A stretch of 64,000 bases of DNA, taken from contig JANLVJ010000028.1 of NCBI GenBank assembly GCA_031363945.1, forward strand, positions 124,001 through 188,000, in the 5' to 3' direction. Below the pieces are notes generated by a model that was given only the letters and a program-made list of their open reading frames with translations, was not told the origin of the DNA and searched no databases. Source of the stretch: JANLVJ01 sp031363945. GTDB taxonomy: Bacteria; Bacteroidota; Bacteroidia; Sphingobacteriales; Sphingobacteriaceae. The position numbers and the translations under genes were made by a program. Below, piece after piece: positions 34,763 through 43,718 of the stretch. How positions within the stretch are numbered: position 1 is the first letter of the stretch; each line of letters begins with the position of its first letter.

Positions 34763-36181
34763 ATGGCCAGTCAACAGTATATTACGCTTCAGGCGCTAAC
34801 TCAGCAAATTACGAATGTATTACAGGAAAGTTTTCGCAATGCAGAATTTCTGGTGCTGGCAGTGGTAAATAATCTGAGCTATTATAAGGCAAAAGATTAT
34901 TATTTCTTTGAATTGATTGAGAAAAGCGAAGAATCAGGGGTGGTAATTGCCCGAATGTCAGCCAGTGCATTTAATAAAGCTTGTGTAGAGATTCGTAAAT
35001 TCGAAGAAATTACAGGCCAGGAATTTCGAAACGACTTAAAATTGCTCATGAATGTCCAGGTTGACTATCACAGCGTTCATGGGTTAAAACTTAATCTGCT
35101 TAAAATTGATCCTGAGTACACCTTGGGAAGTCTTGAGAAAGAAAGAAGACGCATACTTGAAAAGCTGGTTCAGGATAATCCTGAACAGATCACCCTTGTA
35201 GATGGCCAATACATTACCCGCAATAAAACCCTGCACCTTCCTCAGGCTATAAAAAGTCTCGCTATTATTTCTTCTTCAAATTCTGCCGGTTTTCAAGATT
35301 TGATACATTCATTATCGAATAATGATTTTGGTTATACTTTTCAAACTGACTACTTTTTTACAGGTGTTCAGGGAGAGCAGAATGCTGGTCATATGGTGCA
35401 GAAACTTATTGAAATTTACCATCTGTCAGATAGATACGATGCAGTAGTGATTGTGCGCGGGGGAGGTTCATCGTCAGATTTGTTTATGTTTAATTCATAT
35501 GAGTTGTCAAGGGCCGTAGCCAGGTTTCCAATACCGGTCATTACAGGTATTGGTCATCAGAAGAATGAGACGATTGTTGATCTGATGGCTTTTGCCTCCA
35601 CGAAAACACCGACAAAAGCAGCAGAATTTATTATTTCTCATAATCATGCTTTTGAAATTAAACTCAACGAAATAAAACGAACGATAAGCGTCTTTTCTCG
35701 TGAAATTATAAACAGCAGATTACAGGTTTTAGACAAAATTTCACATGCGCTAATTTATCAAACTTCGGCTTTACTTGAACAGCATCGTTCTTTCTTAAAT
35801 TTACAATCGAAAATACTATCGGCAAAGTCAGCTGCCATACTTTACAAGGCCAGCAGCAGTTTATCAGCACTCAGGATAGGTTTAGTCTCGAGTGCAAAAA
35901 TTACTATTCTTAAGCGCAAAAATGAACTTGCCATTCTTTATGAGGGTCTGAATAAAGGGGCACTTCTTATTTTAAAAAATCAACAGGCCTTTCTATTAAA
36001 TCACAAAAAAATACTCTTTCTCTTAAGTAAGGAACAAACGCTTAAAAGAGGCTTTGCACTTATAAAAAATAAGGGGCAGGTTGTGAACAGTTCATCTTCT
36101 TTGTCACTTCAAGATCCAATTGAAATTGAGATGCAAGATGCTCTTATTGAAGCAGTTGTTGTAAAAATAATTGTGAATTAA
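34763..36181 (+). CDS. xseA: Exodeoxyribonuclease VII large subunit
   Basis: XseA is the catalytic subunit of ExoVII, which degrades single-stranded DNA to oligonucleotides. The start is placed at ATG 34763; an in-frame TTG at 34754 adds only three residues. The 472-residue protein has the N-terminal OB fold (about 1-100) and the catalytic domain with IVRGGGSSSDLFMFN near 230 and TGIGHQKNETIVD near 260. A long coiled-coil region follows, and a C-terminal LKRGFALI segment. xseB follows after 26 bases. Confidence 0.94.
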   Translation: MASQQYITLQALTQQITNVLQESFRNAEFLVLAVVNNLSYYKAKDYYFFELIEKSEESGVVIARMSASAFNKACVEIRKFEEITGQEFRNDLKLLMNVQVDYHSVHGLKLNLLKIDPEYTLGSLEKERRRILEKLVQDNPEQITLVDGQYITRNKTLHLPQAIKSLAIISSSNSAGFQDLIHSLSNNDFGYTFQTDYFFTGVQGEQNAGHMVQKLIEIYHLSDRYDAVVIVRGGGSSSDLFMFNSYELSRAVARFPIPVITGIGHQKNETIVDLMAFASTKTPTKAAEFIISHNHAFEIKLNEIKRTISVFSREIINSRLQVLDKISHALIYQTSALLEQHRSFLNLQSKILSAKSAAILYKASSSLSALRIGLVSSAKITILKRKNELAILYEGLNKGALLILKNQQAFLLNHKKILFLLSKEQTLKRGFALIKNKGQVVNSSSSLSLQDPIEIEMQDALIEAVVVKIIVN

Positions 36182-36207
36182 AAACTGATTATCGATAAAC
36201 ACCAATA

Positions 36208-36423
36208 ATGGACCAGGAACTCACCTACGATACCGCTTTTACGGAGTTAAAAGAAATTGCAAGGCAAATAGAAAATGAATCAATTCCGGTTGATATTCTG
36301 ACCGAAAAAGTGAAGCGGGCATCAGAGCTCTTGCTTTTTTGTCAAGACAGGTTACGGAAAACTGAAGTTGAAGTAAATCAGATTATCCGAAGTCTTGACC
36401 TGCCAGAAGCAACAGGTGAATAA
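36208..36423 (+). CDS. xseB: Exodeoxyribonuclease VII small subunit
   Basis: XseB is the small helical subunit that wraps the XseA coiled coil. The 71-residue protein has the family pattern: YDTAFTELKEIARQIENE, then an Ile-Pro-Val-Asp-x-Leu turn, and a second helix with VKRASELLLFCQDRLRKTE. It lies 26 bases after xseA. Its stop shares one base with the next ATG (TAATG). Confidence 0.93.
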   Translation: MDQELTYDTAFTELKEIARQIENESIPVDILTEKVKRASELLLFCQDRLRKTEVEVNQIIRSLDLPEATGE

Positions 36424-36662
36424 TGCCCTACAAACGATCTAACCAGGATATGCAAATAGTGAAAAGTGAAGACAGGCTTACCAGGAAAAGATTTTACGAA
36501 TTGAAAAGCCTGATAGATGATTTTAATAAAGATAGAATTAACCTGCAGCAATTCACCCAGCAACTCAGTAGCAAGGAAGCCAAGGTTTATGGCATCATGT
36601 TTAGAAATGCTGATCGTGACCTTGACAAGATTGTGTTTGCTGATATTCCACCTACTAGTTAA
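36423..36662 (+). CDS. Small hypothetical protein coupled to xseB
   Basis: A 79-residue, basic, mostly helical protein with no signal peptide or known domain. The start overlaps the xseB stop by one base (TAATG), so it is probably translated with ExoVII subunits. Its YELKSLIDDFNKDRINLQQF region could form an amphipathic helix. A link to ExoVII is inference from coupling only. Confidence 0.7.
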   Translation: MPYKRSNQDMQIVKSEDRLTRKRFYELKSLIDDFNKDRINLQQFTQQLSSKEAKVYGIMFRNADRDLDKIVFADIPPTS

Positions 36663-36695
36663 AAAGCTAATTTTCCTTCGGGCTGAATGATTAAT

Positions 36696-36709
36696 GCTGA
36701 CTAGTCAGC
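36696..36709. repeat. Perfect 14-bp palindrome between convergent genes
   Basis: GCTGACTAGTCAGC is fully self-complementary without a loop. It ends one base before the stop codon complement of the batB-batC gene. It has no T-run, so it is not a standard terminator; it could be a protein-binding site or chance. Confidence 0.4.
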
Positions 36710-38356
36710 CTACCAGTCTTTTTCAAGATGACCTTTTATATCTGCAGATTTTGACTGGCTTTTTTCAAGTGCATTTTTTAATGCGGCCCTGTTTATTTTT
36801 GATCGCTGAGGTACCTTCTCCTGATTAATGGTTGAAGGTGATGGCTGGCTTACCTCACTAGCGTTTTTGGGCGGGGGTGTATTTTTATGCAGCATATACC
36901 GGGCGTATGCCAGGTTATAAAGGGCAGCATGATCGTGCGGTTCAGTATGCAGATAATTTACATACTGAGCTATACTGAGCGCATATTCGTGCTGCATAAA
37001 TAGACAATTACCCAGATTATACCAAACTTGGTGAAGAACAGGTTTACCTGAAAGAATAAACAGGGTATAGATTTTTGCTGCCTGTACATATTTTGACTGC
37101 TGGTATAAGGCAGCTGCCCTATTGAAGTTAATTAAACTGATAGATGTATTGCCTGCATTAGCTGAATATAACCGTTCAGCCAGGGCAAAATTTCCCTGCT
37201 CATAGGCTTTGTTTCCTTTGCGAGCTGTGTAATAGCTGACTTGTGCAGATGCAAGATCAGGCAGGAGCATCAATATCAACAAGAGTACCAGACTTAATTT
37301 TGATCTGATCTGATTGTAAATCGTTTTAGCATTTCCATTTTTCTTTTCTGATAGAATAAATTCAGATAGCAACAGCATCAGTGAAAGCATCAAACCAACA
37401 GGAAAATTTATCTGTTCAACTTTTTGAATAGTAACAGAGCGAGTTCTGGTAATTTCTTTTTTGATTTCATCACTTACTAATACTGGGTCAGAAATGCCAT
37501 GATTTAGGAATTCATCATTTCCACCCATAAATAATTTACCTTTTACCGCTTCTGCAAGGCTGTCTAAAAAAGCCTTATTGACCTTACTTATAACCAGTTT
37601 ACCTACCTGGTCAGTTTTATAATGCGAAAATTTGTCATTTTTAAAAACAGGAACCATCCCGCCTCTGTCAGAACCAATACCATAAATTAATAGATGAATT
37701 CCCTGCTTTTTTAATAGCTGTGCAGTTTCAAGTGCCTGCTGTTCGTGATCTTCTCCGTCTGTTACCAGTAAAATAATTTTCGTGCGGTTTTTAATCTGAC
37801 TGAACGAACTTACAGCAAGCTCTAATGCTGGTGCAATCAATGTGCCTTGTACGGGAATCGTTTCAGGTGTCATTTCAGCAAGGAACTCCAGCAGTGTTTT
37901 TTTATCCGCAGTTAATGGCAGTAGCACAATAGATTGTCCGGCAAATGGTACGAGCCCTAGGCGTGTATTGGTAAGGCCTGAAGATAATTTTTCTAAAAAT
38001 GATTTTGCTGACTCAAGCCTATTTGGTTTGATATCAGTAGTAAGCATGCTTTGTGAAATATCTAGTACAATCATTAAATCAGTGGCCTGTACTATTTTGT
38101 GCCTGAAACTAAATTCTGGCTTGGCAAGATCAGTGACAATCAGTACATATGCTGCTAGAAGAATATAAAACTTCAAGAGTAGTTTTTTTCTCGAATTTTC
38201 CGGTGTAATGCGCTTGATCAGTGAGTGTTCGCCAAATTTCTCAAGTTTCAATTTCATATAATGCAGCATCCCCAAAAACAGCAAAATGAAAATTGGCACA
38301 GCAAATAGCCAGCATAAGTTTACTGGTTGTTGAAAGACGATACCTGATAAGTTCAC
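36710..38356 (-). CDS. BatB-BatC fusion: von Willebrand A domain plus TPR protein
   Basis: The 548-residue protein joins two usually separate Bat proteins. The N-terminal half is BatB: membrane helices near 15-32 and 60-76, then a VWA domain with an intact MIDAS (Asp99-x-Ser101-x-Ser103, Thr172, Asp200 in VTDGED), and a membrane helix near 318-335. After this comes a second hydrophobic stretch (353-371, ending SAQ) that looks like the signal peptide of BatC. It is followed by TPR repeats (about 380-490) and a charged tail ending LEKDW. The start is GTG, overlapping the batA stop by four bases. Confidence 0.9.
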   Translation of the reverse strand: MNLSGIVFQQPVNLCWLFAVPIFILLFLGMLHYMKLKLEKFGEHSLIKRITPENSRKKLLLKFYILLAAYVLIVTDLAKPEFSFRHKIVQATDLMIVLDISQSMLTTDIKPNRLESAKSFLEKLSSGLTNTRLGLVPFAGQSIVLLPLTADKKTLLEFLAEMTPETIPVQGTLIAPALELAVSSFSQIKNRTKIILLVTDGEDHEQQALETAQLLKKQGIHLLIYGIGSDRGGMVPVFKNDKFSHYKTDQVGKLVISKVNKAFLDSLAEAVKGKLFMGGNDEFLNHGISDPVLVSDEIKKEITRTRSVTIQKVEQINFPVGLMLSLMLLLSEFILSEKKNGNAKTIYNQIRSKLSLVLLLILMLLPDLASAQVSYYTARKGNKAYEQGNFALAERLYSANAGNTSISLINFNRAAALYQQSKYVQAAKIYTLFILSGKPVLHQVWYNLGNCLFMQHEYALSIAQYVNYLHTEPHDHAALYNLAYARYMLHKNTPPPKNASEVSQPSPSTINQEKVPQRSKINRAALKNALEKSQSKSADIKGHLEKDW

Positions 38357-39336
38357 GGCAGTGATTTTAAAAACGTATACCTCAATACTAATTCAAGACC
38401 CAGTAAGAATGCTGCAAGAAGTCCGAAGGGGAAAATTCCTGCATAGCTTCTTGACCAAGTTGTTTTGTCTTGTTCAACAAGTTGTGATATTCTTAACAAA
38501 GCCGTGTCAAGCTCTGAATTGCTGGTAACCCTAAAATATTCACCCCCATTTTCAGCAGTTAAAAGCCTGTAAACCTGTTCATCAAGATTGATGATGGTAT
38601 TTTGGTAAACCAGTTTCCCGTACTTCCTGGTCACAGATTCGACGAGTCCTTCGCTGGCTATGGCCACAATAATTACCGTAATCTTGTCCTTTTCTATCGT
38701 TTGAACTAGTTCTTCATCAGTAATTCCACCTGAATTATTACTGCCTGTAAAACAGATTAAAAATTTATGGGTAGCACTACCCTGATTCAGTAAATCTATT
38801 CCTGTTGACAAACCCTGATTTAATGAGGCTGAGAATGCAGTAGTTGAAACCTGAAGGTCATCTAGCTTTAATTGCAACGTATTGAAATCATCCGTCAATG
38901 CGCATTCTATTGAGGCATCTGTTGCAAATGAAGCTAGACCTGAGGGTATGTTTTTGTGCCTGCTAATGAAATTACTCAAACTTGCTTTCAATGACTCCAT
39001 CCTGTTCGGATCGAAATCTTTTGCCAGCATGGCTGCCGATAGATCTGTAACATAAATTATTTCAGACTTGCTTATATCGGCAATTCGTTGATGCTGCGCA
39101 CTTTTAGGGTCTGAAATAGCAATAATAAGTAGTGAAATACTTAAAGATCTCAGAATAAAAGGAGTATGAATAAGTCGCTGCCTGCCTGTTTTCTGATAGC
39201 CTTGAAAACCTGAGAAGGTAGAAAGCTGTATGACAGAACGTTGGTGCCTGTAATTTCTGAAATAAAACAGAAATAGCAGGGGAACCAGTTCAAGTAATAA
39301 TAACGCATAAGGATGTGAAAAGCTGAGGTCAACCAT
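38353..39336 (-). CDS. batA: BatA-type von Willebrand A membrane protein with altered MIDAS
   Basis: The 327-residue protein matches BatA: N-terminal membrane helices (about 10-27 and 58-75), a periplasmic VWA domain, and a C-terminal membrane helix near 303-320. In intact relatives the metal site reads DxSxS and TDG. Here the first is Asp98-Leu-Ser100-Ala-Ala102, so the last Ser is Ala, and the second is Thr197-Gly198-Ser, so the Asp is Gly. Metal-dependent binding is probably lost. The reading frame is intact. Part of the moxR-DUF58-TM-batA-batBC run, 2 bases after the preceding gene. Confidence 0.9.
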   Translation of the reverse strand: MVDLSFSHPYALLLLELVPLLFLFYFRNYRHQRSVIQLSTFSGFQGYQKTGRQRLIHTPFILRSLSISLLIIAISDPKSAQHQRIADISKSEIIYVTDLSAAMLAKDFDPNRMESLKASLSNFISRHKNIPSGLASFATDASIECALTDDFNTLQLKLDDLQVSTTAFSASLNQGLSTGIDLLNQGSATHKFLICFTGSNNSGGITDEELVQTIEKDKITVIIVAIASEGLVESVTRKYGKLVYQNTIINLDEQVYRLLTAENGGEYFRVTSNSELDTALLRISQLVEQDKTTWSRSYAGIFPFGLLAAFLLGLELVLRYTFLKSLP

Positions 39337-39338
39337 AG

Positions 39339-39935
39339 CTAGATTTTAATCATGTTCAGGTTGTTAAGATCATCAAGTGTCTGGTATGCCATAACTGCAA
39401 ATTTGTTAACTTCAGTTTGGCCAGGTCTGTATGCTGAAAATTTTACTTTGTCAGCTTCTTGAAAAAACGTGTAGGCAGAGTTGATGACACCTCTTGGAAT
39501 ATTGAATTTGTAAAAAGCTGTAACAAGTTGTTCACTTGTCAGGTAAGGGGCATCTATTTTCAGTACACCAGCTATGAAATCTCTTATAACCAGACTTGCT
39601 TCAAGATAATACTCATCTATTGTTATCAGGCTTCCCTGGTACTTATCGGTTAGTTCGTCTAGCTTTTGCTTAGCTTGGTTATTTGTGTTTTTTAAAATCA
39701 ACCCTGGTGATTTTAGGATTTTTTGATGCATGAATTTACGGGCAAAAAAGAAAATCACCGCAGCAACTAACAGGGAGATCAGAATTAAGCTAGTAATTTC
39801 CCAGCGTGTTAGGGGAAAATCTACAATAGGCTTGATAGTAATAATGGATTTCTGCAGATTAAGTCTGACAGTATCTGTATTGAATTCATTTTGCCCACCC
39901 TTGATTGAGTCAGATATATGAATCAGCTCGTTCAT
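39339..39935 (-). CDS. Single-TM protein of the MoxR/Bat locus (DUF4381-like)
   Basis: The 198-residue protein has one membrane helix near 47-67, a short N-terminal part outside and a helical cytoplasmic domain afterwards (LDELTDKYQGSLITIDEYYLE, then DFIAGVLKIDAPYLTSEQL). Similar proteins sit between DUF58 and BatA genes in Bacteroidota Bat loci, and this one does too. Its start overlaps the DUF58 stop by four bases (ATGA), and batA begins two bases after its stop. Function unknown; a structural part of the Bat complex is inferred from position. Confidence 0.75.
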   Translation of the reverse strand: MNELIHISDSIKGGQNEFNTDTVRLNLQKSIITIKPIVDFPLTRWEITSLILISLLVAAVIFFFARKFMHQKILKSPGLILKNTNNQAKQKLDELTDKYQGSLITIDEYYLEASLVIRDFIAGVLKIDAPYLTSEQLVTAFYKFNIPRGVINSAYTFFQEADKVKFSAYRPGQTEVNKFAVMAYQTLDDLNNLNMIKI

Positions 39936-40807
39936 CCTTTTCTCTCCCGCCGTCTTAAAAGCAATAGCAATGGACTGATATAAGACTGGTCGGTTCTGAT
40001 CTTTACATGATCTACCCCCGCACGTCTAAGCATCAAGTCAAGGTTTTCATTAAACACCTTCCAGTTCAGGGCATAATTTTGTCGCATTCTGGTATTATCA
40101 GAGTCAATAAGAATTAAGTCTCCGGTTTCTGTGTTTTTAAAATGAATCAGGCCGAGCTCTGGCATTTCTTGTTCTCTGATATCATAAATCTGCAGGCCGA
40201 TTAAATCATACCTACGCCCAAAAATACTCAGGGGTTTCTCAAGACCCTGATCTAAAAAATCAGATATGATAAAAGCTGTACATCTTTTCTTGAAAACATT
40301 ACCCATATAATGCAAGGCTGATCCTAAATCGGTCCCCTTATGCCTTGGTTTAAGTTCAAGCATCTCCCGGATGATTTGCAGGATATGATTTTTTCCTTTT
40401 TTGGGAGGAATAAATTTTTCGACAACAGAACTGTAAAATAATACTCCCAGTTTGTCATTATTATTCAAAGCAGAAAAAGCGAGAACTGCACTCAGCTCGA
40501 TAATCATGTCACGTTTAAGCATGGTCTGAGTGCCAAAATCTGCAGAGGCACTCACATCAATGAGTAATATGACGGTAAGCTCACGTTCTTCTGCGAATAT
40601 TTTTACGTATGGATGATTTAATCTGGCGGTGACATTCCAATCTATTGTTCTTATATCATCTCCAGGCTCATATTCCCGTACTCTATCGAATAAGATCCCT
40701 TTGCCCTTAAAAGCACTGTGATATTCACCTGCAAATAAAGATTTGGACAGACTGCGTGTCTTGATTTCAATTCTTCTGATTTTATGTAATAGTTCAGCCG
40801 GTTCCAT
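39932..40807 (-). CDS. DUF58 domain-containing protein
   Basis: The 291-residue protein has the DUF58 hallmark GILFDRVREYEPGDDIRTIDWNVTARLN (split here as positions about 36-63). A degenerate VWA-like region follows: LLIDVSASADFG near 92 and DFLDQGLEKPL. DUF58 genes travel with moxR AAA ATPases. It begins 10 bases after the moxR stop and overlaps the next gene by 4 bases. Likely cytoplasmic or membrane-associated partner of the Bat proteins. Confidence 0.92.
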   Translation of the reverse strand: MEPAELLHKIRRIEIKTRSLSKSLFAGEYHSAFKGKGILFDRVREYEPGDDIRTIDWNVTARLNHPYVKIFAEERELTVILLIDVSASADFGTQTMLKRDMIIELSAVLAFSALNNNDKLGVLFYSSVVEKFIPPKKGKNHILQIIREMLELKPRHKGTDLGSALHYMGNVFKKRCTAFIISDFLDQGLEKPLSIFGRRYDLIGLQIYDIREQEMPELGLIHFKNTETGDLILIDSDNTRMRQNYALNWKVFNENLDLMLRRAGVDHVKIRTDQSYISPLLLLLRRRERKG

Positions 40808-40817
40808 ACATTAAAGA

Positions 40818-41807
40818 TTAAGGCACCGGAATAATTTTAACCAGCTGCTCGATGATATTTTCTGTCGTGTAATTTTCAGCCTGACCTTCAAAACTAATAC
40901 CAATACGATGCCTCAGTACATCATAAACCACTTGCTGAACATCAGATGGGGTAACATAATGCCTTCTGTTCATAAAAGCAACAGCTCTGGCTGCAATGGC
41001 TAACCCCAGACTGGCCCTGGGTGAGGCACCATAGCTAATGACATTTTCAAGTTTCGGTAGATTATACTCGGCTGGGAACCGGGTAGCAAAAATAAGATCA
41101 ATAATGTATTTTTCAATATTTTCATCCAGGTAAATAGCATTCACCAGTTTACGTGCATTTAAAATATCTGAGGCATTAATATAAGCAGGTACTGAGTTGG
41201 CTTTTTCCTGAAAAGGCTGCCTTAAAATTTGAATTTCTTCCTGTTTTTCTGGGTACCCTATAATTATTTTAAGCAAAAAGCGGTCTACTTGTGCTTCTGG
41301 TAGTGAATAAGTACCTTCCTGATCTATTGGGTTTTGTGTTGCCATTACCAAAAAAGGCTCTTCAAGTAAAAAGGTTTCCTCACCGATGGTTACTTGTTTC
41401 TCCTGCATAGCTTCCAGCAGCGCACTCTGAACTTTTGCCGGGGCCCTGTTAATTTCATCGGCAAGAATGATATTTGCAAATAGCGGTCCTTTTCTGACGA
41501 CAAATTCTTCTTTACGCTGATTGTATATCTGTGTGCCGATAAGGTCAGCTGGTAGCAGGTCAGGTGTAAATTGAATACGGCTAAACCTACAGTTAATAAA
41601 ACTGGCAAGAGTTTTTATTGTAAGCGTTTTTGCCAAACCAGGCATGCCTTCAAGTAACACATGACCGTTTGATAAAACGGCAATGATCAGACTATTAATC
41701 AGGTGAGTTTGCCCGATAATAACTGTACTCATTTCATTCTGTAGGCGTTTTACAAAATCAGACTGTTCTTCGATCTGCGTTCGCAGCAATGAAAGATCAA
41801 CGGGCAT
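40818..41807 (-). CDS. moxR: MoxR-family AAA+ ATPase
   Basis: MoxR ATPases act as chaperones for VWA-domain proteins. The start is placed at ATG 41805-41807 (MPVDLSLLRTQ), giving 329 residues. An earlier in-frame ATG at 41873 adds residues not typical of the family. Walker A is GMPGLAKTL, Walker B is ILADEINRAP, sensor 1 is MATQNPIDQEGTY and the arginine/sensor region is YGASPRASLGL. It is the first gene of the Bat run on the minus strand. Confidence 0.95.
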   Translation of the reverse strand: MPVDLSLLRTQIEEQSDFVKRLQNEMSTVIIGQTHLINSLIIAVLSNGHVLLEGMPGLAKTLTIKTLASFINCRFSRIQFTPDLLPADLIGTQIYNQRKEEFVVRKGPLFANIILADEINRAPAKVQSALLEAMQEKQVTIGEETFLLEEPFLVMATQNPIDQEGTYSLPEAQVDRFLLKIIIGYPEKQEEIQILRQPFQEKANSVPAYINASDILNARKLVNAIYLDENIEKYIIDLIFATRFPAEYNLPKLENVISYGASPRASLGLAIAARAVAFMNRRHYVTPSDVQQVVYDVLRHRIGISFEGQAENYTTENIIEQLVKIIPVP

Positions 41808-41951
41808 AGAATGAATGTTTTTTATAAATGTAAATAAATTACAATTAGGCGTTTCAGGTGTTACTTCTATCAAACAAGGCTGATACGGAAGAAAATTGAA
41901 AACAGATGGAAACAGGTTGATCAGCTACATTTATGTTACAAAAAAATGATC

Positions 41952-41983
41952 TTTCCCCATTACCTATAGATTTAGTATGTTTG
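41952..41983 (+). promoter_or_regulatory. Promoter of the peroxiredoxin gene
   Basis: TTTC at 41952-41955 (consensus TTTG), a 20-base spacer and TATGTTTG at 41976-41983 (an exact TAnnTTTG match) fit the Bacteroidota consensus. The ATG is 43 bases downstream at 42026. Confidence 0.62.
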
Positions 41984-42025
41984 TGCCATTGCTTGTTATT
42001 TTAAAATTCATTAAATATTCTCATC

Positions 42026-42661
42026 ATGACATTACGATTAGGAGATGAAGCACCAGACTTCACAGCAGAGACCACAGAAGGTACTATTCATTTTCATGAG
42101 TGGTTGGGAAATGGTTGGGGCGTCTTATTTTCACACCCAGCCGATTATACTCCGGTTTGTACAACTGAATTAGGAGCTACTGCCAAATTAAAATCAGAAT
42201 TTGATAAAAGAAATACGAAAGCTATTGCTATCAGTGTTGATGGGCTAGCCGATCACAAAGCCTGGATTAATGATATAAACGAAACACAGCATACTGTTGT
42301 GAATTTTCCGCTTATAGCAGATCCTGATCGTAAGATTGCCACCCTTTATGATATGATTCACCCGAATGCCAGTGCGACTGCAACGGTGCGCTCTGTATTT
42401 ATTATAGGCCCCGATAAGAAGATAAAACTTACGCTTACTTATCCTGCTTCTACAGGAAGAAATTTTAATGAGATTGTTCGTGTGATAGATTCACTACAAT
42501 TAAGCAGTGAATTTCCTGTTTCCACACCAGTAGATTGGGAAGTTGGTGAAGATGTAATCATCCAGGGGTCAGTTAAGACTGAAGATATCCCTGCAATATT
42601 TCCTAAAGGGTATAAGATTATAAAGCCTTATCTCAGAACTACTCCACAACCCAATAAGTAA
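42026..42661 (+). CDS. 1-Cys peroxiredoxin (Prx6 type)
   Basis: The 211-residue protein reduces hydroperoxides. It has the peroxidatic motif HPADYTPVCTTE with Cys45, and an FPLIADPDRKIATLYDMI segment. A long C-terminal domain (VDWEVGEDVIIQGSV, then the conserved YLRTTPQP end) marks the Prx6/1-Cys class. There is no resolving Cys in the usual place, consistent with 1-Cys. It stands alone between the moxR locus and receiver proteins, and ends at a bidirectional hairpin. Confidence 0.95.
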   Translation: MTLRLGDEAPDFTAETTEGTIHFHEWLGNGWGVLFSHPADYTPVCTTELGATAKLKSEFDKRNTKAIAISVDGLADHKAWINDINETQHTVVNFPLIADPDRKIATLYDMIHPNASATATVRSVFIIGPDKKIKLTLTYPASTGRNFNEIVRVIDSLQLSSEFPVSTPVDWEVGEDVIIQGSVKTEDIPAIFPKGYKIIKPYLRTTPQPNK

Positions 42662-42701
42662 AATTCAGGGCAGTAAGGGATGGTTCATTTTAAAATCAAA
42701 C

Positions 42702-42738
42702 AAAAAAAGTTTTGAGCAAATCGCCCAAAACTTTTTTT
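42702..42738. terminator. Bidirectional terminator after peroxiredoxin
   Basis: A 13-bp stem, AAAAAAAGTTTTG (42702-42714) with CAAAACTTTTTTT (42726-42738), has an 11-base loop. It has A-runs on the left and T-runs on the right. It serves the peroxiredoxin gene and the convergent receiver gene. Confidence 0.82.
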
Positions 42739-42753
42739 TTAAAAGCTGATTGT

Positions 42754-43146
42754 TTAAATATTATGGAGGTGGCTTGAAGTAAGAGGTTTACCAATGAAGC
42801 GAAGAACGTATTTGCATTCAAGTACCCGGCGTTGGTCTGTAGGGTCTAGACTGGAAGATAACATATAAATTTTAGTTCGGGATTTAAAAGGGGCATTGAG
42901 CTTTTCAAAAGCTTCAAGAAATTGAAAACCATCCATCTCAGGCATCCTGATATCCAGAAAAATCAAATCAGGAAAAATATTCTCGTCCTGTAAATGCTGG
43001 TTCAAGTATGCCAACGCTTCAAATGCTGAAAGTGAAGATATTATATTTTCGGCTATGGAATAATTTGTGAGAATGCGCTGATTAATCATATTGTCTATAT
43101 GATTATCATCAATTAATAAAGCATTTTTGAACCGGCAGGTAATCAT
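42754..43146 (-). CDS. Stand-alone response-regulator receiver protein
   Basis: The protein is a single CheY-like receiver domain with no output domain. The start is placed at ATG 43144-43146, because this gives the same seven-residue lead-in before the LLIDD motif as in the neighbouring paralogue; an earlier ATG at 43191 adds 15 residues. It has the acidic pair in LLIDDN, the phosphoacceptor Asp in FLDIRMPEMDG, the Ser of MLSSS and Lys in GKPL, so it should be phosphorylatable. No histidine kinase is adjacent. It is a tandem relative of the next gene. Confidence 0.9.
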   Translation of the reverse strand: MITCRFKNALLIDDNHIDNMINQRILTNYSIAENIISSLSAFEALAYLNQHLQDENIFPDLIFLDIRMPEMDGFQFLEAFEKLNAPFKSRTKIYMLSSSLDPTDQRRVLECKYVLRFIGKPLTSSHLHNI

Positions 43147-43316
43147 TTCAATTTTTTTGCGTTCTACCTCAATACAAATTAAGCCAGTCATATTCTTGAA
43201 TCTTCTTAATTAAATACAGGATGCAAGCTGGTAAACTATGCGTTGCAAAAGCGGGCAAGGAGAATTTAATTAACAGGCAAAAAAAATAGTTGATTGAAAA
43301 GTTTAATCTATACTCG

Positions 43317-43718
43317 TCATGCATTTTTTAACTGCTCAAGCGTTTCATAGCTTAGAGGTTTACAAATATAATCGACAACACAACTGAACTGTTTTGACTT
43401 TTCTTCGTCTTTGGGATCCATTGAGGAAGAAAGCATCATGATTCTGCAAGTTGACTTTGATTTGTAAATTAACTTTTCAAAATATGTCAGGAAGTCGAAG
43501 CCATCTTCAAGGGGCATTCTGATATCCAGGAAAATTATTTCAGGAAGATCTTTTTGCTGATTGATCAGGTTGTTTACGTATTCAATGGCCTGTTCAACAG
43601 AAAAAGCAAAGTCAATATACTCTGCAATTCTCTTGGTAGCAAGCAACTTTTTGTTAATGAGGTTATCAATCGGACTATCATCTACTAAAAGCACTCTATT
43701 GAAAAGGTAATCACTCAT
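43317..43718 (-). CDS. Stand-alone response-regulator receiver protein, paralogue
   Basis: A 133-residue single receiver domain, clearly related to the gene at 42754-43146: VLLVDDSPIDN, the phosphoacceptor Asp in FLDIRMPLEDG, MLSSSMDPKDE and CKPLSYE. Both lack an output domain and lie 170 bases apart on the same strand, so this looks like a tandem duplication. Such proteins often relay phosphate or bind a partner. No partner kinase is visible within the window. The 198-base gap upstream of this gene holds no gene or clear promoter. Confidence 0.9.
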   Translation of the reverse strand: MSDYLFNRVLLVDDSPIDNLINKKLLATKRIAEYIDFAFSVEQAIEYVNNLINQQKDLPEIIFLDIRMPLEDGFDFLTYFEKLIYKSKSTCRIMMLSSSMDPKDEEKSKQFSCVVDYICKPLSYETLEQLKNA

